64,000 nt of DNA from Palleniella muris (GCF_004792655.1 NZ_SRZC01000012.1:1-64000); one strand, 5' to 3'; shown: positions 24,801 through 32,815, numbered from the stretch's first letter. The notes: generated from the letters alone by a model not told the origin. Numbers and translations: made by a program.

Positions 24801-26844
24801 CGAAAGCGGCATACAGGCTTGAGTCAATCCAACGCTCACCCATATTTATATCCAGTTCCTCATAGGGGATTGCTTCGGGGGTCGCTTCCTCCAATGCTTT
24901 CAGCGAGGTTTCCGCATACTCCTTTTCGTTTCCGTCAAGTTCCTGCAGCAATGACATGATTTCCTTGTGTTTTGCAATCACATTCCCGGCAATGAATTTC
25001 CCTTTGTTCTCCCATTCTCCCGATATGGGGTTATAGAATATCTCGCCCTTTAGGTCATTTATGGCATCCGTCTCGCTTCTGTCCGAGCTTCGGGCGATAA
25101 ACGGCATATCCACCTTGCCGTAAAAATTGAGGCTTGTCGCCAACGCTTCCATGGGGGAAAGCACGGTCATGGCATCTATCTTCTTGAATGCCACAGGCTC
25201 ACGCATGATGTCAGCCTTGCCGATGGTGTCACCCGACTGCATTTCAATGGTGAATACCTCGATGCCGAGGCTGTCAAGCATGATAAATTCCTTGTTGTCG
25301 TTGTCGTGAAACAGCCCCCACTTGGCTGTGAACTTGTCATATAGCGCATTAAGACGTTCCCTCAATTCGGGGTATTCCTGTTCTTTCTCACGCTCTTTGT
25401 ATGACAGTTCAAAATAGGTTTCACGGATGGGGAAATAGTCATTTGCCCTTTCTTTCGCCGCTTCAATGTCAGCCATAGGCACAAAATCCACCGCAACATC
25501 AGCATAACGGCTTGACTTGCGCATCTTGAGGTTGCCGAGCTGTTCCTCAAACATCACCATTGCTCCGTCTTTCATCCACCATGCCACTTTGTCGGTATAT
25601 GCACGTTTGCCCCTGTCTTTCGGTTGCGGTGTGATTTCCTCACCGAAAAGGTCAAAAAGCGACATTTGCCCCTGTGCGTCCTGTCCGTCATTAAGGAAAA
25701 GGCTCTTATGGAAGAAACGGTCGAAATCCATTTTGAGCAATGCGGAGAAGTATTGCCGCATCATCGCTTCCTCGCCCTGCCACTGGTATTTCCTTACATA
25801 TTTCCCAAACTGGTTCATGGCGATACGGCTGTCAGTGGCGAGTGCGGTCTTGGGCTGTGCGAAAAGTTTGTTGGCATATTCCGTTACTATGCCGTCCGCT
25901 CCGTTTTCTTTGGCGGTCTGAACAAACAGCCTCTCACGCTGTGACAGGGTTGTTTTCCTTGTGTGCTTCTGGAATACCAACAGGTCTGTGCCTACCTCGA
26001 TGCCGCCTGTTTCCATGAAGATATTGTCGGGAAGCCGTAATGCCGTGATTAGGTCGGCATGGTTCACAAGATACTCACGAACAAATTTGTTGCCCGGAGT
26101 GTCAGCTATGCCCCTTGAGGTCACAAAGGCAAGTATGCCGCCCTCATTGAGCAGTTCCATTGACTTTATAAAAAAGTAGTTGTGTATGGTCTTGGTGGAT
26201 TGCTCGTATATGCCGCCCTTTTTCCACATGTCGGCATCGAACACACGGAAATTGCCAAACGGAATGTTGGAGGCAATGACATCAAAGCCCTTGTCCTGTA
26301 GGTCTTGCTCCCCGATAGTCTCAAACCCTGCCGTGACGGTAGTTGTCTTGTCATTGAGAAGCGACAGGATAAGTCCTGTCATGGGGTCTTTCTCAAAAGC
26401 GTATGTGTTTGCTCCCTGCATGGCTGTTTTCAAAAAGCCACCAATCCCTGCGCTTGGCTCAAGAAAAGAACGCATCCGCATACCGTTGTCGCTGAAGATG
26501 GTGTGTATCTGCGCTGCCACGGTGTCAATGATGAATTGCGGAGTGTAAAAAGCAGTCAGCACGGATGCCTTTATTCCGTCAACCAATGCCTTATATTCCG
26601 CTTCCTTGCCGTCTGCGAATTTCTGCAAGAGTTCCTGTAACCGCATCATAGGCTCTGCCATGCCGTCGGGCATGGGTTTATCCGTGCCGATGTTCAGCAC
26701 CTCTTTGATACCTCCGAAACCCGAATAAAGGGCTAATGTCTTTTTCTCGCTGTCAGTGGCTTGTCTGCCCTGACTGTGTACCGCCAACGCTGTCTCAATG
26801 GCGTTCACATTGTCGGCTAATGCCTTTTTCTTGTTGTATCTCAT
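21832..26844 (-). CDS. N6-adenine methyltransferase / SNF2-type helicase fusion
   Basis: The ATG at 26844 gives 1670 residues; the longer open frame reaches into the leader hairpin. The N-terminal part is an adenine methyltransferase: YSGFGGI (40-46), AFYTPQF (98-104, motif X), LEPSAGIGGF (128-137, motif I) and NIPFG (193-197) in place of NPPY. The middle and C-terminal parts are a superfamily 2 helicase with HEVGTGKTM (Walker A), FVDECHMFKN (DECH box) and QRNGRAVRKGN (motif VI), then coiled coil. Such giant fusions are typical of conjugative plasmids and ICEs, where protection of incoming DNA is a proposed role. It has its own promoter-bearing hairpin and terminator. Confidence 0.9.
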   Translation of the reverse strand: MRYNKKKALADNVNAIETALAVHSQGRQATDSEKKTLALYSGFGGIKEVLNIGTDKPMPDGMAEPMMRLQELLQKFADGKEAEYKALVDGIKASVLTAFYTPQFIIDTVAAQIHTIFSDNGMRMRSFLEPSAGIGGFLKTAMQGANTYAFEKDPMTGLILSLLNDKTTTVTAGFETIGEQDLQDKGFDVIASNIPFGNFRVFDADMWKKGGIYEQSTKTIHNYFFIKSMELLNEGGILAFVTSRGIADTPGNKFVREYLVNHADLITALRLPDNIFMETGGIEVGTDLLVFQKHTRKTTLSQRERLFVQTAKENGADGIVTEYANKLFAQPKTALATDSRIAMNQFGKYVRKYQWQGEEAMMRQYFSALLKMDFDRFFHKSLFLNDGQDAQGQMSLFDLFGEEITPQPKDRGKRAYTDKVAWWMKDGAMVMFEEQLGNLKMRKSSRYADVAVDFVPMADIEAAKERANDYFPIRETYFELSYKEREKEQEYPELRERLNALYDKFTAKWGLFHDNDNKEFIMLDSLGIEVFTIEMQSGDTIGKADIMREPVAFKKIDAMTVLSPMEALATSLNFYGKVDMPFIARSSDRSETDAINDLKGEIFYNPISGEWENKGKFIAGNVIAKHKEIMSLLQELDGNEKEYAETSLKALEEATPEAIPYEELDINMGERWIDSSLYAAFAKELFETDTTVMYFDVNDTYVVSLQGYSAVAYHTYSVRNYNGEDLFVHALQDTVPEITKEVYRKGDKVRVPDEEAIQEAATKIQEIRSKFNAWLDSQPIEVRDNLVRAYNERFNCYVRPHYDGSAQTFPGLSFEQFPYDDLYSSQKDAIWMIKQNGGGICWHEVGTGKTMIMCVAAYEMKRLGLVRKPIIIGLKANVHEIADTFRKAYPSAKILYPGKEDFTPANRKEVFSKIQNNNWDCIILTHDQFAKIPQSDETMFEIFSEELQDVERSLEVLEESTMRYRSGRMQSGLEKRQQNLQAKLANLRMSINSRKDDTVDFHSMGIDHIFVDECHMFKNLMFQTRHTRVAGIGNTKGSQRAANLLFAIRDIQKRTGHDLGATFLSGTVVVNALTELYVMFKYLRPDELKRQRISCFDAWAAIFTKKCADYELNVTGNIKRKERFRTYIKVPELAAFLREITDYRTADMINLDVPEKNVRFLSHAPTMAQEEMIGRLVSFASSGNWTDLGLDIPEPDNLDKAKMLIATNVARKMALDMRLLGDKFLDDENNKASICARTVYDYYVRSNANRGTQFVFSDLSTYKPNEWNIYCDIKEKLIMLGIPAGEIQFIQCATTERARKRLFDDMNTGRVRVLFGSTSMLGTGVNAQQRAVAVHHLEIPWRPADMEQRNGRAVRKGNTVKLWGNNTVDVVIYGTEKTLDAYKFNLLKNKQMFINQINNGTIAVRRIDEDSMDEDNGMNFAEFVAILSGNTDLLNKAKLDNKIMQLEKEFAIFKKERGRAERKIAQNGQDTEKAASFIQRMEDDLEYVASYSGDKIASLLSTGEDTAEKTGRELHRIAKAYRGNAYTVIGSYMGLDLLVKSEYNLDGSFDRNTFFVEGKSGLKYRYGISGALPLGFADTALYPQTTLDKLPSIIKQQRERIAKLESELPTLQAIVSRTWGRQDELTALKQECDELKKRIDESLKDNRPEQEEAETDMPPIPGRRATDYAA

Positions 26845-26900
26845 ATCTGACCTTAATGTTGAAGATTTATTTCTTCCCTTACTTCCTGCTCCTTCAGGAG

Positions 26901-27071
26901 CCGTCCGCAAGGTGGTTATCTGCGCAACACAGGGGCATCTAAGAGGCTTTAGGGACAAGGTTTTCAAGATGATTTTACCGCACGGCAGTAAAATCTCGCA
27001 GAAACTCCGTACAACCTTGGCATATAAGCCCGGATGCCGAACTTCGCGCCGATAACCACAGGTAGTGACGG
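26901..27071. promoter_or_regulatory. Promoter-bearing leader hairpin, copy 6 of 12 (methyltransferase-helicase)
   Basis: CCGTC/GACGG and TGGTTATC (26913-26920) with GATAACCA form the outer stem. GCGC/GCGC and GGCATC/GATGCC flank a bubble of AACACAG opposite GAACTTC. The -7 box GAACTTCG is at 27039-27046 and the -33 TTG at 27017-27019 (19 bp). Copies 5 and 6 are close relatives. Confidence 0.7.
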
Positions 27072-27109
27072 TTCCGAACAGAAAAGAATTTTCTAAAAAT
27101 GGCGGTGAG

Positions 27110-27680
27110 TATTTATAAAGGGTGGCGGCGGAAATCGCGGGACCTGCTGCAACATAGGCACGCATCCCGAAATGAAGGTAAAGTTGGGGCAAAGAGCGAA
27201 CTGTGGGTGTCATTGACAGGCTGTGTGTGGAAGCATGACACACTCTGCCGGCCCACACTCGCCCTGTGACGGAGACCGCCCGGACTTGAACGTAATACAG
27301 GGTGTCGGCGTGACTGGCAGCATCGGGTGTCCCTGCGATCCGCCAGCGTTACCAAAGATTATAAAGGGAGTATCGGCCATGTCGGACAAGCGTCATTATA
27401 AAAGGCTCCTAAATTGCTATAAGAGTAAGCAGGCGAAGGTCACGGGACTGGCCGTAGCACAGGCACGACAGCCCGGAGTGGAGGGTAAGTCGGGGTGAAG
27501 AGCGAACCGTGGGTGTCACCGACAGGCTGTGTGTGGAAGCATGACACACTCTGCCGGCCCACGCTCGCCCTGTGCCGGAGGCCGCTCGGACTTGAACGTA
27601 ATGCAGGGTGTCAGCGTGACTGGCAGCGTCGGATGTCCCAGTGGCTCGCCAGCGTTGACGAAACCTTATAAAAGGCAAGT
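27110..27680. repeat. Tandem duplication, two copies of a structured ~270-bp unit
   Basis: Two copies of a unit repeat with a 306-bp period: for example GTGGGTGTC at 27203 recurs at 27509. The best-conserved part is 27195-27355 and 27501-27661. Each copy folds on itself: GGCGG..ATCGC..GGGAC..GCTGC on the left is complementary to the region ending near 27350, and GTGTGTGG/CATGACACAC and CCCTGT/ACAGGG lie inside. No reading frame is convincing. Unlike the twelve leaders I see no TAnnTTTG in the right arm. It lies between an operon end and the helicase leader. Confidence 0.6.
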
Positions 27681-27723
27681 TCAAGGACATCATGTCTGCT
27701 ATAAATGGATTTCGCATGGAAAA

Positions 27724-27746
27724 GGACTGCCGGATGTCAGCAGTCC
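27724..27746 (-). terminator. Terminator of a three-gene operon
   Basis: GGACTGC (27724-27730) pairs with GCAGTCC (27740-27746), 12 bp beyond the stop at 27758. Confidence 0.6.
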
Positions 27747-27757
27747 CTCTGTCATGC

Positions 27758-27925
27758 TCAATCTTCCCAATCCACATCGGCATCTTCCATGATGTGCCGT
27801 AGGACTATACGGCATCGTTCTGTATCAGCTTCCCGTATCATCGTGCGGATGCTGCTGCGGTAGGTCGTGGAGTATGCGAGTTCTATCAGTTCCTCGTCAT
27901 GGGCTGTCAGTTTTTCTTTTTCCAT
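27758..27925 (-). CDS. Small acidic hypothetical protein
   Basis: From ATG 27925 the product has 55 residues (MEKEKLTAHDEELIELAYS...), acidic and helical. It is third in the operon, 26 bp behind the preceding stop. The longer frame from 28006 would overlap that gene. Confidence 0.5.
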   Translation of the reverse strand: MEKEKLTAHDEELIELAYSTTYRSSIRTMIREADTERCRIVLRHIMEDADVDWED

Positions 27926-27951
27926 AATCAACAATTTTAGAGGTTTGATTG

Positions 27952-28221
27952 TCAGTATGCCGGTTTCTCCAGTACAGCTTCCGCTGTCAGAATCCCGCCA
28001 TGCCACAACGTGATTGTGCCGGGAACGAAACCCATATCACCGTATGCCACGTGTTTGAGGTAGTCCAGGTATTCCGCTCTCGAAAAGTTCTTACCGCTAA
28101 GATTTCGGAATATCATCGGAATAGAAACACCGTCACTGCTTGACAGGACGGTTTGCCCATCCTGCCTTATCTCATCCAGCGTGGCTTTGCTGAACACGAT
28201 GTTGCGGTCATCTGTATTCAT
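27952..28221 (-). CDS. Hypothetical protein
   Basis: The ATG at 28221 gives 89 residues (MNTDDRNIVFSKATLDEIR...). It is 4 bp behind the first gene of the operon. No motif recognised. Confidence 0.55.
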   Translation of the reverse strand: MNTDDRNIVFSKATLDEIRQDGQTVLSSSDGVSIPMIFRNLSGKNFSRAEYLDYLKHVAYGDMGFVPGTITLWHGGILTAEAVLEKPAY

Positions 28222-28225
28222 GGCA

Positions 28226-28474
28226 CTAATCATTATTTTTATAGATAATGATGCAATCCTCCACTTCGGTCGGCTGCCCGAACAAAGGGACGCTGCTGAA
28301 ATACGGTTCTGCGCCTCCTTCTTCGCTTTCTGTGATGGGGACGACGACTTCGATGCCCTGTTCGCGGCAGATGTCGTCAATCTGCTTAATCTCGTCAGCG
28401 TTCAGGTTACTTGCATCGCCATTCACCAGATAAGGCAATGCGTAGGTCGGGATTTTTTCGATGCTCTTTTCCAT
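28226..28474 (-). CDS. Hypothetical protein, first gene of a three-gene operon
   Basis: An 82-residue acidic protein beginning MEKSIEKIPTYALPYLVNGD. The phrase LPYLVNGD followed by an acidic helical region recurs, from memory, in small proteins of Bacteroidales mobile elements, but I cannot name the family with certainty. It follows leader hairpin copy 7. Confidence 0.6.
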   Translation of the reverse strand: MEKSIEKIPTYALPYLVNGDASNLNADEIKQIDDICREQGIEVVVPITESEEGGAEPYFSSVPLFGQPTEVEDCIIIYKNND

Positions 28475-28540
28475 TTTCTTTTGAATTTAACTGTTAGACT
28501 TGTGGGATGACCTTTTCCCTGCCTTAGCCCGGCTTGCGGA

Positions 28541-28676
28541 TCGGCCATTCCTGTTTTCTTGCGGCATTGAGGGGATGGTGGCCATAAGGGGAATTAGGCA
28601 AGGCCTTCAGAACGGAGTGTGCCTTGATGTTTGCCCTGCCACCTCCAAATTCGCCGCAGAAAACGGATGACCGGCC
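28541..28676. promoter_or_regulatory. Promoter-bearing leader hairpin, copy 7 of 12
   Basis: CGGCC..TCC..GTTTTCT..GCGGC on the left pairs with GCCGC-AGAAAAC-GGA..GGCCG on the right. The -7 position is CAAATTCG (28646-28653), the most degenerate copy, and the -33 TTG is at 28624-28626 (19 bp). CAAGGC opposite the -33 box pairs with GCCTTG. Confidence 0.65.
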
Positions 28677-28771
28677 GCCGGATGAACAATGAGATATAAC
28701 TGGTGATTGGGATTTACAACCGGTGACAGCCAGAATATATAAAGGGCTTGACCGCAGCCGGTGAGCAAAAG

Positions 28772-28795
28772 AAAAGACGGCCGTAGCCGTCTTTT
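28772..28795 (-). terminator. Terminator of ssb
   Basis: A perfect 10-bp stem, AAAAGACGGC with GCCGTCTTTT, around a CGTA loop, about 20 bp beyond the ssb stop codon. Confidence 0.75.
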
Positions 28796-28816
28796 GAGAA
28801 GAGAGGTTTGGAAGCG

Positions 28817-29215
28817 TCACGCAGCCTTCTTCTTGGAAGTCTTGCCTTTCGCCGGCTTTTTGCCATCGGTTTTCTTTTCGGTGGACAGTTCGCTGACGGA
28901 TGTGGCGACGAAGACGATGCGGCTGTGCTTGGTTCCGTCTTCCGATGTCCATTCTTCCGGACGGATGAAGCCTGAAACCTGGACGAGCTTGCCTTTCTTG
29001 AGAAGCTCGAAGGTCGATGCCTCTTCGGACTTGCGCCAGCACTCGCAGTTTACAAGGGCCGACTTGCGGGTGGTCTCGTCACCGTTGGTTTCCGTGCGGC
29101 TGATGGAGAGGGGGAAACGGGCAACCGAGTTCTTCTCGAAGTTGCGGATGTTTGCGTTGACGGCTACGAAGCCACTGAGGTTGAAAGAGTTGGTGTTGTT
29201 TGTTGAAGTTGCCAT
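28817..29215 (-). CDS. ssb: Single-stranded DNA-binding protein
   Basis: The ATG at 29215 gives 132 residues (MATSTNNTNSFNLSGFVAVN...). One OB fold (about 10-110) contains ALVNCECWRKSEEA and LLKKGKLVQVSGFIRPEEW, the standard SSB strands. The tail is lysine-rich (KKPAKGKTSKKKAA) instead of the usual acidic DDDIPF tip, as often seen in mobile-element SSBs. It would coat the incoming or displaced strand of the element. It is a single-gene unit with its own promoter-bearing hairpin and terminator. Confidence 0.88.
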   Translation of the reverse strand: MATSTNNTNSFNLSGFVAVNANIRNFEKNSVARFPLSISRTETNGDETTRKSALVNCECWRKSEEASTFELLKKGKLVQVSGFIRPEEWTSEDGTKHSRIVFVATSVSELSTEKKTDGKKPAKGKTSKKKAA

Positions 29216-29240
29216 AACTTTAAGTATTAAAGAGTTAAAC

Positions 29241-29434
29241 ATTTAATTTTTACGATGCAAAAAGATGACATGGGCATAGGGTAGCACCAGCGGAAGGTTC
29301 GGCAAATACTCTTTTTGTTGAGCCTGTGAAAAGAAAAAGGAAGATTTGTTGAAAGCCGTTGGTCAAAGGCAATGTCCGTCCCGTAGGAGCCAAAGCTCCG
29401 CCATGATCATAACTTCGCATCAGGAAAAATAAGT
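29241..29434. promoter_or_regulatory. Promoter-bearing leader hairpin, copy 8 of 12 (ssb)
   Basis: GATGC (left, near 29254) pairs with GCATC (right), TTATTTTT-like with AAAAATAA, and CATGG with CCATG. The -7 box TAACTTCG (29410-29417) lies in the loop opposite AAAAAGATGA. No good -33 TTG is seen. Apical module CAAATACTCTTTTT/AAAAAGGAAGATTTG at 29303-29348. Confidence 0.65.
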
Positions 29435-29959
29435 GTGTATGACTCGCCGTAACACTGTTGTGGTGACTTGGCGACACCATACTTTACCGGTTGGCTGTAC
29501 GTCATGGCGACTTCCGCATAAACTCGGAAACCGAATATTGCACGTTCCTTTCATTTTGACGCAGTACCGACAGCAAAGAGACCGCCTCGTGGCTGTGTAT
29601 GTGAGTGCGGCTGTACGTGGACGTATTGACCGCTTCTCAAGAATGGCTGGCCCATGGTCGATGTCCATACGGATAATGGATGATTGGAAAGATGACGGAT
29701 GAAGTGCCGCAGTCTTTGCCGCATCCGGCTAACCGCTGACAGAATAAATCCGGCAAAAGCAGAAAGAGCAAGCCCAAAAAGGAAATGCACGCTCCAGGCG
29801 TGTCTCCAAGGAGGGCACGGACTGACTGCATCGGCGAAACAGTCTGCCATTAACAAAGGGATTGTAAGATAAAAAAGGAAATCTTACAGTAACCGTATCT
29901 GGTGGAATATAAAGGGAGGCCTTCAAAAAAGAAATATAACAGGAAATACCAGGACGGTA
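29435..29959. other. Spacer without a supported gene
   Basis: About 525 bp. Open frames here on both strands look random. Visible items are a hairpin (GTAAGAT/ATCTTAC near 29867-29889), CACGC/GCGTG near 29800, and TATAAAGGG (29908) and TATAACAGG (29935) motifs. Confidence 0.5.
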
Positions 29960-29984
29960 CAATCCGAGCATGTTGCCCGGATTG
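29960..29984 (-). terminator. Terminator of the 58-residue gene
   Basis: CAATCCG (29960-29966) pairs with CGGATTG (29978-29984), 23 bp beyond the stop at 30008. Confidence 0.5.
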
Positions 29985-30007
29985 CCGCATCCATACATTG
30001 GCACGTG

Positions 30008-30184
30008 TCAATCGAAAACAATCACTTCGTCCCGATGGGTTGCCATCTCTATGCCGTTTGAAAGCCGTACTACGACCTCTGTGCCGTAATCTCCAACAAT
30101 CTGACCGTCACAGATGCCTTGATAGTCCTCTATAAGCGTGCAGTATGCGCCGATGATGTCCGATGTTTCTTCTGTCTCATACAT
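30008..30184 (-). CDS. 58-residue hypothetical protein with its own leader
   Basis: The minus-strand frame from ATG 30184 to TGA 30010-30008 encodes 58 residues starting MYETEETSDIIGAYCTLIED and ending MATHRDEVIVFD. It is acidic and looks like a small beta domain. Size alone would not support it, but it lies between leader hairpin copy 9 and a terminator, exactly like the larger genes of this region. Confidence 0.6.
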   Translation of the reverse strand: MYETEETSDIIGAYCTLIEDYQGICDGQIVGDYGTEVVVRLSNGIEMATHRDEVIVFD

Positions 30185-30237
30185 GGTTTTGTCTGTGTTA
30201 AAGTTATTGGTTTTTATCCCTGCCTTTTCGCTTGTGC

Positions 30238-30412
30238 GTCGGGATTTTGAATATTACAGTGCCTGTAAAGGTGGCGCATGGCAGACAAGGCAAGGTTTTG
30301 GAGGGAAAGATAGAGCGGAGTCTCCATCTTGCAGTGACAAACACCGTGTGCCAGACCTTGACGATCTGACAGCGGCTTCTACCTTTGCACCGTAATATTC
30401 TGTAACCCCGAC
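30238..30412. promoter_or_regulatory. Promoter-bearing leader hairpin, copy 9 of 12
   Basis: GTCGGG (30238-30243) pairs with CCCGAC (30407-30412), GAATATTAC with GTAATATTC and GTGC with GCAC. The -7 box TACCTTTG (30380-30387) lies across from unpaired CTGTAA. The -33 TTG is at 30358-30360 (19 bp). Confidence 0.7.
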
Positions 30413-30564
30413 CGACAAGCAGGAATTGATAAATCCAAAATAGAAAAGGACGGAGTTGACTATATAAATGGACTGTCATGTATGGCTATAACAGGAAATC
30501 GTAGATATAACCACAGGTGAACTCCGTGGAATACAAGAGAAATGGCAACGGATGATTTAAGAAA

Positions 30565-30588
30565 ACAGGCAGGGGCTTCCCTGCCTGT
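30565..30588 (-). terminator. Terminator of a two-gene operon
   Basis: A perfect 10-bp stem, ACAGGCAGGG with CCCTGCCTGT, around a GCTT loop, 10 bp after the stop at 30598. Confidence 0.75.
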
Positions 30589-30597
30589 CCGTCATTG

Positions 30598-31308
30598 TCA
30601 CCCCAAATAGCAAGAGGCGTCTTTGCTGTCCTTGTTTATGGTGGTATAGTGTAGGATTTCATCGACGCTGCTTAATCTCCGCCAGCCGTTGTAAATCCTT
30701 TCTCCGTTAAAGTCTATAACCTCCAGATGGCAGTTGCCCACTCCGTCATGGTTCCGTTCGGAATCAAATGTAATGCTGATGCCGTTGGCATAAGTCAGGT
30801 ATAGCGAAGTGTAGTTTACCTTTACCGATGGCTTTTCCACAGGGTCGCTTCCGTTGAAATATCCTGCGGCAAGCAAAAGTTGTTCGGCGAATTTCACAGC
30901 TTCGGCAGAGTATTTCACCATGGCGGATTTGACAGGGATTTCATCATGGCTGTTTCCGATGAAGTTATATGGCAATACCCTGTTACGATACGAGAGCAAG
31001 AATGGTTCGTGACGCTTCTCCTTTATTGGGAGGTTTGTTGCCATATACTCCTCTTTCGTGATGATGTAGCTGTCAGTCATCTCTTCGTTCATATAGATGC
31101 AGTAGGCTCGCTTCGCACGTTTGCGCTTTTCCTCATAGGCTCTTTGCTCCACTGCGTCCATGCAGTTGTATTTGTGCCGTGGAACTCTTTTTACTGCATT
31201 GACAAAAGTAGGGGTCTTGCAGTACCCGAACTTTTCTGCAAATTCGGGTACTGTCCCTATAAAATCATAGCCTTTCCAGTTGTACTTATTCATCTTGTTA
31301 TAATTCAT
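30598..31308 (-). CDS. Hypothetical protein
   Basis: A 236-residue protein (MNYNKMNKYNWKGYDFIGTVPEF...). It has a basic helical stretch at about 50-75 (EQRAYEEKRKRAKRAYC). No family recognised. It overlaps the preceding gene by 11 bp, so translation is probably coupled. Confidence 0.6.
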   Translation of the reverse strand: MNYNKMNKYNWKGYDFIGTVPEFAEKFGYCKTPTFVNAVKRVPRHKYNCMDAVEQRAYEEKRKRAKRAYCIYMNEEMTDSYIITKEEYMATNLPIKEKRHEPFLLSYRNRVLPYNFIGNSHDEIPVKSAMVKYSAEAVKFAEQLLLAAGYFNGSDPVEKPSVKVNYTSLYLTYANGISITFDSERNHDGVGNCHLEVIDFNGERIYNGWRRLSSVDEILHYTTINKDSKDASCYLG

Positions 31309-31726
31309 TGGTTAAATAGTTGCAGGATGTAATGACGAAATCTTCCACTCCAAATACAGCGAGAGATTTAAGGTCTTCGATACCATCGCAATAGAAGAAT
31401 ATCTTTTCATCAGTGGCATCGTCCGCATCTGAGGACAACTTTACGGTTACAGGGGACGGCTCAATAAATTTTTCATCTTTCCACACGATTTCACACATCG
31501 CATAAAGCGGCTCTGTTCCATGCTCGGCACAAAAATTTGCATAGAGTTTGTCAATATCCTCTTTGATTTCATCGACATCAGAGAGGACAACACCGTTGCC
31601 GCAGTCATCACACCATCCGTAAATAAATGCTTCGTCCGTATAATTACGGAAAGATTTGTCATTGGGGTTAATCATGGCTTCACACGCCACATTCATACCT
31701 CCGCATTTCGTACATATCACTTTCAT
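31298..31726 (-). CDS. Hypothetical zinc-ribbon-like protein
   Basis: A 142-residue acidic protein with two CxxC knuckles, CTKCGG at residues 5-10 and CDDCGN near residue 39, consistent with a zinc ribbon. The rest is acidic and unknown. It is first in the operon behind leader copy 10. Confidence 0.6.
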   Translation of the reverse strand: MKVICTKCGGMNVACEAMINPNDKSFRNYTDEAFIYGWCDDCGNGVVLSDVDEIKEDIDKLYANFCAEHGTEPLYAMCEIVWKDEKFIEPSPVTVKLSSDADDATDEKIFFYCDGIEDLKSLAVFGVEDFVITSCNYLTNEL

Positions 31727-31778
31727 ATTTCAATTATTTAATTTCCCTGCCTTTGAAGCCTTCTGACTTCACCGTAAG

Positions 31779-31960
31779 GGTTTGTTTTACGTGCGGCTCA
31801 AACGGGGGAGGCAAGAACAGAGGGCAAGGAACCGGGAATGAAATTTTATGAAAAGCCGGAATCTGTGATTGCGGAAAGTTTCCGTCAAATTTCATCAGAG
31901 GTAGCACGGCGATACTTGAACGGTGTTCGTCCACCGTAACTTTGCACAGGAAAACAAACC
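31779..31960. promoter_or_regulatory. Promoter-bearing leader hairpin, copy 10 of 12
   Basis: GGTTTGTTTT (31779-31788) pairs perfectly with AAAACAAACC (31951-31960), GTGC (31791-31794) with GCAC (31944-31947) and ACGG (31802-31805) with CCGT (31934-31937). The -7 box TAACTTTG (31937-31944) is in the bubble, opposite GGCTCAA. The -33 TTG is at 31916-31918 (18 bp). The apical stem ATGAAATTT/AAATTTCAT encloses CGGAAAGTTTCCG. Confidence 0.75.
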
Positions 31961-32075
31961 GTGGCGATGTCACGGCAAGCAGATCCGGCTTTATACAGGG
32001 ATATTGGATGGATAAAATAGGATAAGCATGAAGCGGAACTATAAAAGGTATAGCCCGATATGGTCTTGAGGTATA

Positions 32076-32103
32076 AGACCACCCGTATTGTAGCGGATGG
32101 TCT
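32076..32103 (-). terminator. Terminator of the 158-residue gene
   Basis: AGACCA (32076-32081) pairs with TGGTCT (32098-32103), 13 bp beyond the stop codon. Confidence 0.5.
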
Positions 32104-32116
32104 ATGCTTAGGTCTG

Positions 32117-32593
32117 TTATTCTGAAGTCCCCTTGCTCATCAGTGTGAGTTGGTTCGGACGGTCTGCAAACCAATAGGCATCACTGTCAAGGTACACACA
32201 TCTGTCACCGTTCCAAGGTTTGCCGAAAGCGAGTATTTCATACGGACCGAATACAACGCCGTAATCATTTGTGAACGCCACCATGTCGCCGACTTCCAAA
32301 TCAATCTCGGTAGCAATAACTTCTGAAAGCCTATTGTAAAACGCAGTACCGTCCGCTTCTTGTTTCTCTCTCCATTTCAGAAATTCCTCCTTATGGCTTC
32401 TTGTCGGGGGTATCGGTGATAATTCGGAAGCCAGTACCTCCGCTTCAGAGTGGTCGCTTGCAATCAAAATGATGCTGTCCTCATACACTTCTTCAGGAAC
32501 GGAAATAACTTTGTAGCCCCCACTGGATATGCCGTTGTCGGGGTCATTCCAATAAAGCAGGTTGCCTGTCTTGATAAAATCGTATTTGCCCAT
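32117..32593 (-). CDS. Hypothetical protein
   Basis: A 158-residue acidic protein (MGKYDFIKTGNLLYWNDPDNG...) with no motif I recognise. Single-gene unit between leader hairpin copy 11 and a terminator. Confidence 0.6.
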   Translation of the reverse strand: MGKYDFIKTGNLLYWNDPDNGISSGGYKVISVPEEVYEDSIILIASDHSEAEVLASELSPIPPTRSHKEEFLKWREKQEADGTAFYNRLSEVIATEIDLEVGDMVAFTNDYGVVFGPYEILAFGKPWNGDRCVYLDSDAYWFADRPNQLTLMSKGTSE

Positions 32594-32648
32594 TGTCTTT
32601 TTATTTGGTTGTTATTATTTCCCTTTATTCGGCCTGTTTGCGACCGTT

Positions 32649-32815
32649 GGGATTTATTTTTCTGCAATAAAGAAGGAGGCTGGGGCAATCCTGCAAGGCT
32701 GATACGAAAAATACGCTCGACGGAGAAGAGGAAGATTTTACGGTTCACTCGCGACTACAGTCGGCATTGACATGATTGGGAAAGCCGATTTACCTTCGTA
32801 GAAAAATAGAATCCT
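32649..32815. promoter_or_regulatory. Promoter-bearing leader hairpin, copy 11 of 12
   Basis: GGATTTATTTTTCT (left) pairs with AGAAAAATAGAATCC (right). The -7 box TACCTTCG (32791-32798) lies opposite an unpaired GCAATAAAG. The -33 TTG is at 32767-32769 (21 bp). Apical module AAAAATACGCTC/GAGGAAGATTTT at 32707-32739. Confidence 0.7.

Noticed and set aside
27409..27783. Minus-strand frame across the duplicated unit
   Set aside because: It is repeated only because the DNA is duplicated, and it has no domain features.
29551..30004. Overlapping minus-strand frames in the ssb spacer
   Set aside because: They lie outside the leader-gene-terminator pattern that every other gene here follows, and the translations look random.
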